From assembly GCA_029204225.1 (NCBI GenBank), contig MU835796.1:1-36213 (forward strand): a stretch of DNA of 36,213 bases. Reading direction: 5' to 3'. Within the stretch, counting starts at the first letter, position 1. Each line of letters starts with the position of its first letter. The translations under genes were made by a program, and so were the position numbers. The notes below the pieces were generated by a model. That model had not been told where the DNA came from. It did not search any database and saw only the letters and a list, made by a program, of their open reading frames with translations. Positions 30,333 through 36,213 of this stretch are shown here, one piece after another. Source of the stretch: Diphasiastrum complanatum (taxonomy: Eukaryota; Streptophyta; Lycopodiopsida; Lycopodiales; Lycopodiaceae).

Positions 30333-32806
30333 CTATTGCCTATTGGCTTGTATAAATTTGCATGCTTTTTGAAATTTTTTATAATCCATCGATTTTGTAT
30401 TATGACGAATTTGGATTCTTCTGTAAAACCATTGGAAAAATTGCAGTATATAGCTGTATTTTGTGCTAGTCCCGCCATGTTGTGTACTTTTATAAAATGC
30501 CGCTCTTGCTTGCCAATGAGATTTTTTCATTCCTTGCGATGACCATATGCTAAGACTTCCACTATTTCTTTAAAAGAATGTCGAATGATGTCATAATATG
30601 TGCTGCATGTCATAAAAACATAATCTAAATTAGTACCAAAAGTATCTAATTTAATTGCACATATTTGTCTATCGTAGTGCAACATCGAAATCTTACCATA
30701 TAATGTGTTATATGATCAAATTCACTAATTGTTTTATGTATCATTTGTACATCAGTATTTGAAAATTTATATTTTCTCAAGTATTTCACCATCTTGTCTA
30801 ATTTTTTCCAAACTTCTACTTTGTGTATATGAGTAGAACTTTCTTCTTCGAAATCTTGAGTTGCTGCAATAATTTTTTTCCAAGCCGTGTATTGAATCTT
30901 GGATTGTTTGCCAAAATAATTTGATAAAAATCTTTGAGCTTTGGATCCTCCAATGCTCGACTTGCATGGAATATTTCATGTTTTACCTAATAGCTTGTCA
31001 TCTGTTTTAATTTTAACGTGGCCTTTATGTAAGCTTACTTTGGACAACACATCCTCTAATCTAGAAATAGCTTCCTTCGCAAAGGCCTATGGCTCGGAAT
31101 CCCATGCAAACAAGATGTGAAGATATATTATTTTTTCTATAATACACACCTCCACATGCAATGTACAGATATGAACATCTTGTACTCCTTGTCATGTCTT
31201 TTGTTATTTTCACGCAGTACAAACAAGGGTGTTTAGAGTTAGCGCCATGAGATACATTGAACATACATTTTAATGTTTTCAGATCTCCTGCTAAATGCCA
31301 TTCAATGTTGAAAGTGCCAATTCCAGGAATATTGAGTGGAACTCCCTCCATGTGATTTTTTATGGTGGTAGGATATGACGTTATATTAAATATCCATGAG
31401 AGAATTTCATGGTCTTCTTTCGTCACCTATAAGAGAATACAAAAACGTGATTAGCCTCATAATATTAATACAGAGAAGATTTCCCAAATGAAATCCATAT
31501 TAAAATGATTATCCCTATTGATTATGCGAAGGAACAACTATACCTGAAATGCTGCCAACCACCAAATATCATTTTTTGATTGAACATTGAAATTGAGGCC
31601 TTCTGAGTCTTCTGAATTTGAAAGTGCTAACATTCATGATCGTGAGATTGACTCTTTCCATTTTTTGTCCTTTTATAATTTCAGAATCATCTAACTTGAG
31701 AATAACTATCAACTTGTTATTGACATTCCCATTTGTAATATCGTAAAAATTTATGATGAATGTTAGTAACTGATTAATGTCAATAAATAAATTGTTGGAA
31801 TTGTTATAAGCTAGACTTTCTCCTTTCGAGCAATACACTTCATTGATATGAGATGGATTACCAACTATTGTCTGCATACCTTGGTTTAACATGTCTCTTT
31901 TTTTTTTAAAGATGAAATGGTCGTGGGATTGGAAACTTTTTAATATTTACCTGTGCAAATGCCTCTTTTATCATCTTAAACATTGTTGCATATGTTTCTC
32001 TGCTGATGCTAAAAAAGTCACATGCCCCCTAAAGCAATGTAGTGTCTACTATCTTTCCAACTTCATTCATAATGCTATCAGTAACTGAAGCCTTAATCTT
32101 TTTCATTTTGTTAAAGTTAAGATAGAGCCGAGTGAATTTCCAATTGAAATCTCATCAGCCAAATGGTCTTCAACAACCAATGCTGATCTGCATTGCAAAC
32201 ATAATGTCCATGAAAATGTCAGTAGAAATTAGGACACTCATAGTATTCGCAACAGTATAATAAGCAAGTCAAAAGAAAGTTGAAATGAATAAATAACAAA
32301 ATTAGTGATTATGAATGAATCAAAAAGTTCAAGCAATATTCAATACCAAATAAGCTATAACTTACTTGAATGCATGGATTCGTCTTTTTCTATGACCTCC
32401 TCTAGATGACAGATCACATATATCCTTGTTTACCGGTCTTTATCTCTTGTTGCTTCGGACCTTTCTGTTGAGCACATCCATATCTTTTACAAGAGACAAA
32501 TATGAGATACGCATGGATTGAAATGTAGTTTTTATCTCATCATTACTAGTTGTATAATGATGCAAAGAAGATTTCAACCTTTATATAGATTATTAACTGA
32601 CTCACCGAATGAAAATCTGGATGTTGCAATGAACATGGAAAAAAAGAATACAATGTTCCTGATGACCATAGATCTACATGCTTTAGCTTTTCCTCCATGT
32701 ATCGGACCATATCAGAAGTTGACAGTTTGAGTTGCTTTGAATTTCTTGTCCTAAGCAGGGCATATTCTGGTGACAGATCCACATGAAGATGATAAAGCTT
32801 TGTCAT
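30333..32806 (-). pseudogene. Transposase-like gene of the DNA transposon, decayed
   Basis: Minus-strand exons: 32806-32606 (ATG, donor gtgagt), 32483-32366, 32187-31951, 31871-31544, and 31426 down to a stop near 30333, the last with frame breaks and perhaps introns. Key blocks in order: basic DICDLSSRGGHRKRRIHAF; ISRETYATMFKMIKEAF; KLIVILKLDDSEIIKGQKME; NDIWWLAAF; EWHLAGDLKTLKCMFNVSHG with SKHPCLYC; a long helical stretch (QSKIQYTAWKKIIAATQDFE); and SSQGMKKSHWQARAAFYKST followed by QHGGT and LQFFQWFYRR. This order (basic domain, LKxD, GDxKxL...CxYC, G.xKSH...HGG) resembles RNase H-fold transposase-like proteins known from other eukaryotes. The LKLD and GDLK Asp residues would be two acidic catalytic residues; the third, an expected Glu near QGM, is Lys here. 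At least three frameshifts or stops make it inactive. Confidence 0.6.
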
Positions 32807-33174
32807 CAGTATAGTCGTATAGTAACAAACAACACAATGACAATAACAAAGCTGGAGATGGCGCTATCGACTCTGTTGGAGATAGAGATGGCGCTAAACA
32901 CTTGTTTTTGACCCTGGAGATAGAGATGGCGTAGGCTTTGTTTCAGAAATGTCACTCCTAATTCAAATTTTTGAGTGTTCCCAACTATCGGGAGGGAATA
33001 TTTCAGCATTTTGAAAATTATATATTTTAACTATGGTTAAGCACCAGTGAAGTTTGATATGACTAAACTAACGTGCATTTATTTACATGGAAAGTAGTGC
33101 GGGCAGATGCGTAAAGAAGTTAGAAAATGATATTATAATTACTTTATAGTTATTGTTCTCTCTCCTACATTTAT

Positions 33175-33207
33175 AGGGCCCTCTTTGGGCCCATATTTTC
33201 TCTAATG
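33175..33207. repeat. Right terminal inverted repeat of the transposon
   Basis: Ends ...tttctctaatg; the reverse complement starts CATTAGAGAAAATATGGGCC. It pairs with the left end at 25336-25366. Confidence 0.65.
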
Positions 33208-33727
33208 AATACAAAAGAAAGTTTTCAAGTTAGTCTAAAATCCAAAGCTTAGGAAGAGCCATTTCATTAAAAGGAGACTTGCGAAATTTAAGTTATTGAA
33301 GAAGGGTCAATATAAACCACCACTATCTTAGACCCTTGTCATTTCGAGGAGACTTGGTCAATGGCTATAGTTTGGTTAAACAATATACAATTTATCGATC
33401 CAAGTGGCCATTTTATGAATCAATGTCCATGACATATATTTTACACATGAAAGGTTGCGATGTGAGCGCTCTAGCACTCTGCTGAAATAATAAGTATTAA
33501 GTACTATAAGAGTATGCTAAGGATATAGCCAATATCTCATGTCATGCATATGTTAGGAATTGTTAGGAGCTAAATTCGAGCAAAATATCAAGCATGGAAA
33601 GCTTTGGGAAAATGAAGTCCTTGTGTGCATGTTACCTACCTCAAGTATCAAGTGGAATTATTGGAAGGTGAACTTGGCCACCCTTTCAAAAAACTCAAAA
33701 TCGTCGAGCTAAGTCGTTGTCAAATGC
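33208..33727. other. No gene seen
   Basis: DNA directly right of the transposon. No coding frame or motif was recognised. Confidence 0.35.
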
Positions 33728-33905
33728 CCATAAGAGACAATAATGAGTCGTCTTACGAGTCATTACGAGCACTCTCGTAAGAGACCGTAACGAGTCATAT
33801 TTCGAGGCCAATATGAGCACCCTCGTAAAAAGATCAATCAGAGACCATAACGAGTCATCTTACAAAAGACTACGAGCCAATAAGAGATCACAAAGAGTCG
33901 TAAAG
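33728..33905. repeat. Degenerate tandem repeat of about 60 bp
   Basis: About three units built from 'taagagacc.taacgagtcatcttacgag' and 'caatatgagcaccctcgtaa'. The pieces 'gagtcrt' and 'cgtaa' alternate on both strands, giving short local inverted repeats. Confidence 0.5.
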
Positions 33906-33944
33906 GATCCTTTTACAAGGGATTACAGACTAGGTAGTAGGCGT

Positions 33945-34046
33945 GAGCAAGCCCGCCACCGGTTGTAGTATGCAGCCTTCATGCACCGAGCCGCCATGCG
34001 ACGAGGTGCATTGAAGGCTGCCTGCTATTGGGTAGCAAGCCTGCTC
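33945..34046. repeat. Imperfect 100-nt hairpin
   Basis: GCAGCCTTCATGCACC (33972-33987) pairs with GGTGCATTGAAGGCTGC (34005-34021) with one bulge. Outer arms gagcaagcccgccacc and ggtagcaagcctgctc also pair with few mismatches, closing at 33945/34046. The shape fits a miRNA-like precursor or a small foldback; no transcript evidence is available. Confidence 0.5.
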
Positions 34047-34049
34047 AAG

Positions 34050-35133
34050 CCTGATAATGGGTGAAGTTTGGGCCTTTCAATTAAAAGGCCCAAATGAATA
34101 CGAGTTTAAACATTTGTGGTCAGATCCAATTAAAACCTGCCACCTGTATACTATGAGCCCAAATGCCAATTATGGTCAAATTAATCAACCTATCAGCAAT
34201 ATGATATGACTCCCTAACGCAATAACGGTCAGGAAAATGAGTTGCGGCTTAAAGAAGGAAAGTACAATTAATTACAACGCTACTTAAGGGGAGAAAGTGC
34301 AATCAAAGCCTAGTCTAGTCTAAACTTTCTTGTAATCCCTTTAGTGGACAAGCATAAATCTAACTACGATTAGAGAACAAAAGAGAGAGACACAGACTGA
34401 GAAGTTAGTAGCATAGCTAGGAGACAAAAAAGAAGAGAAGCAGGTGAAGAACATGAAGATGTATGTGTCTATCATGAAACTCCAATAATACAAAACAAAG
34501 GATATTGTATATAGGGTTCTATTGTTGTGCGATTCACATTTAGTAGTTCAATCAAAATCAATTTAGATCTTGTTGTTTCCACATTATCTCTAGTTTTCTT
34601 TCAAGAATATCATGATTATGTTTACAAGAGACTTCAGCTCTCTATTGATGTGTGTAGCTCATAGAAGAGTTTCATGGATAGAGTGTTTTTTATTATAAAA
34701 TAATCATGGAAGGGTCGCACACATTACATCTATAATTTCTCAATGTTTATACTCATGTGAAATTCATTCCCTATTATGATTATCTACAAGGATCACATCT
34801 CTCATGAGCATCATGCTAGTATGAAGATACATTTTTGTATTTTATGGTCATGCTTCATTTTCAAATATTTTTTTTTTCCTCATCCTTTGTATGATCTTTA
34901 CTAATTTCCATTGTGAATCTTACATGCTAATGTTTGTTGCATGTGTTCATGTATGAGGTAAATTGTAGTTTAGATCTATATCTATCGTGTGATAATAGTT
35001 CAACATGCACAATCAAACATTATCATCTTCTTTGATTCCATTCAATGCATTATATATTTGTGTGTTTTAGCATCTTCTTAATCTTATTTTGACTGTACAT
35101 AACTATTATTATCTCTTAAAATTTTAGCTCTAG
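34050..35133. other. No gene seen
   Basis: AT-rich DNA. If the frame at 35134 is a terminal exon, its upstream exons should be here, but I could not identify any. Confidence 0.35.
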
Positions 35134-35313
35134 TGGCCTTTGTTTGAAGCTTCAAGGAAGCGAATAGAAGAACAAGAGATGAAGTTTGAGATTGGTGTAT
35201 CACCAATATCGGAAGAAGCATGGAAGGATGCTACTCTTGCTATTCTAGGGATGGTCTTTTCAGCTCAACATGAACTACAAGTATCTGTTATTAGAGCGGA
35301 GTGGGAAAACTAA
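35134..35313 (+). CDS. Orphan terminal exon or short frame, unknown
   Basis: From TGG at 35134, just after acceptor-like ctctag, the plus strand reads WPLFEASRKRIEEQEMKFEI, continues GVSPISEEAWKDATLAILGM and VFSAQHELQVSVIRAEWEN, and stops with TAA at 35311-35313. The 59 residues have normal amphipathic, helix-like composition and no low complexity. An internal ATG (35182) could be a start instead. No domain is recognised and no upstream exon was found. Best reading is the last exon of a host gene or a gene fragment carried by a transposon. Confidence 0.35.
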   Translation, partial: WPLFEASRKRIEEQEMKFEIGVSPISEEAWKDATLAILGMVFSAQHELQVSVIRAEWEN

Positions 35314-36213
35314 CGTAGTCCAAGGATGGCTTTTTCAAAAATCGGTTGAACATATATATTTGAAGGTTATTGACTTTCTAAGAAACAATAATAAATTCTT
35401 TCACTTGTAGGAAATTTTATGGCTAGTATAATATATATAGAATTCTAAACCTTTATGGTTTTGTATAAATAGGATTTTTGTAGGTCACCATATTACTTAA
35501 AACCACATACAAATTTGAAATTAGAAGTTTTACCTTGAGGGGGCTTGAGTGTTTGCACAATTATTGATAAAAAAAATTTCTCGTTGGTGGGATGGGGACG
35601 GGCGGCTTGAAAAAATGATTGAATTCTTTGGAAAATTTGAATTCTTACGGCATACATTCTTAAAAATGAATTGTTGAAATGATGTGTTAATTGTTTGGAT
35701 TGAGTGTGTTAATTTTTAAAGAGAGTACCTAATATAGCTCATTAACAACCTGAAGTAGTTTTAAGATTCTAAAAGGCAACATTTTCTAGTTGGAGGTTCT
35801 AAAGGCAAGCATGTTTGAAACATGGACATACCTTACAAAATTGAAACTTGAGTCTAGAGGTTTAGATATAGAATATTGAAAGGAATCATTATTTCATACA
35901 TTTCTTAGAATATGGAAGATATTGCAAGAAAATGAAAGATATTGCTATGGAGAATATTGAACTAGAGAGAATGTCACCCCAAATAGACAAAATGGGATTA
36001 GACATGTGCATGTAGAACTTCAGAGAGAGAGAGAGAGCATGTGCCTTTAGAAATTCCTAGAAAGATAATTTTTTAGAAAGAGAGAAGGTATAAAATGGAA
36101 AGAGAAGGAGGGTGCGCTTTAGGATCGTGTGAGAGAGAGAGGCGCTCATTTCTTTATTTTAGGGTTTGTTTTAGGGTTTTTAGGTTTCACATGAAAAATA
36201 GTGATAGTGTGGG
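35314..36213. other. No gene seen; (GA)n microsatellites
   Basis: AT-rich, then purine-rich toward the end, with (GA)n runs at about 36021-36038 and 36130-36142. No supported frame was found. Confidence 0.45.

Larger units (their letters stand above)
25336..33207. mobile_element. 7.9-kb DNA transposon, copy 2
   Basis: Both ends carry matching terminal inverted repeats. Outside-in, the left end is CATTAGAAAAACTTAGAGCC plus TGAAGAGGGCC and the right end CATTAGAGAAAATATGGGCC plus CAAAGAGGGCC (24 of 31 identical). The fragment at 4914-6764 shares this end. Between them lie gene A (plus, truncated), gene B (minus, Ulp1-like), gene C (plus, acidic) and a transposase-like gene (minus), with little space between them. 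I could not find a clear target-site duplication. Superfamily is not assigned: the transposase reminds me of RNase H-fold transposase-like proteins of other eukaryotes, but not of hAT, MULE, CACTA or PIF/Harbinger. Confidence 0.7.

Noticed and set aside
25336-33207. 8-bp target duplication catgcatc / aatacaaa
   Set aside because: Only about half of the positions agree, no better than chance.
33728-33905. CRISPR-like array
   Set aside because: Units are degenerate, with no constant repeat and no unique spacers; this is an ordinary decayed tandem repeat in plant-type DNA.

Overview
The window looks like gene-poor, AT-rich nuclear DNA of a land plant. The evidence is indirect but consistent: several retroelement leaders carry the plant Copia primer site (TGGTATCAGAGC, matching initiator-Met tRNA). 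Remnants of Ty1/Copia and Ty3/Gypsy polyproteins are scattered on both strands, and coding blocks are split by short introns with GT..AG borders and TATA boxes of plant type. There are no bacterial-style operons, no rRNA or tRNA genes and no CRISPR. I cannot name the species.

Layout. 0.4-1.35 kb: wreck of a Copia element with a very short LTR. 1.8-3.9 kb: a non-autonomous LTR element on the minus strand, with TATAAATAG in each LTR and a roughly 185-bp tandem repeat inside. 4.9-6.8 kb: fragment of a DNA transposon carrying a three-exon gene ('gene A'). 6.8-16.4 kb: nested Gypsy and Copia debris, including a Gypsy RNase H/integrase block, a Copia RT/RNase H block, a Gypsy gag with zinc knuckles, and an LTR family present in inverted copies at 8.9 and 16.2 kb. 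17.2-18.1 kb: a four-exon gene I assembled on the minus strand for a small secreted cysteine-rich protein. Decayed duplicates of a related locus lie at 18.5-19.3 and 24.4-24.9 kb. 19.6-23.1 kb: Copia integrase and RNase H tails, a 404-bp palindromic element with a 5-bp target duplication, and a tandem repeat. 25.3-33.2 kb: a 7.9-kb DNA transposon with matching ends. 33.2-36.2 kb: AT-rich DNA with a degenerate tandem repeat, a hairpin and one orphan exon.

The most interesting object is the 7.9-kb transposon together with its inverted relative at 4.9-6.8 kb. It carries four gene remnants. Gene A has a C-terminal 73-residue segment that reads like a ubiquitin fold and ends in Gly. Gene B, on the minus strand, has a segment resembling a C48/Ulp1 protease. 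Gene C is an acidic protein of unknown role. The fourth gene is a minus-strand transposase-like gene. Genes B and C diverge from a promoter region holding five CACGTG G-boxes, and at least nine copies of a roughly 19-bp motif lie on either side. Genes C and the transposase converge with about 60 bp between their stops. A mobile element that carries both a ubiquitin-like tail and a Ulp1-like protease would be an unusual system; this is inference from reading the sequence and needs structure-aware searches.

Splice sites, phases and terminal repeats were read by eye. Coordinates of decayed elements are approximate.
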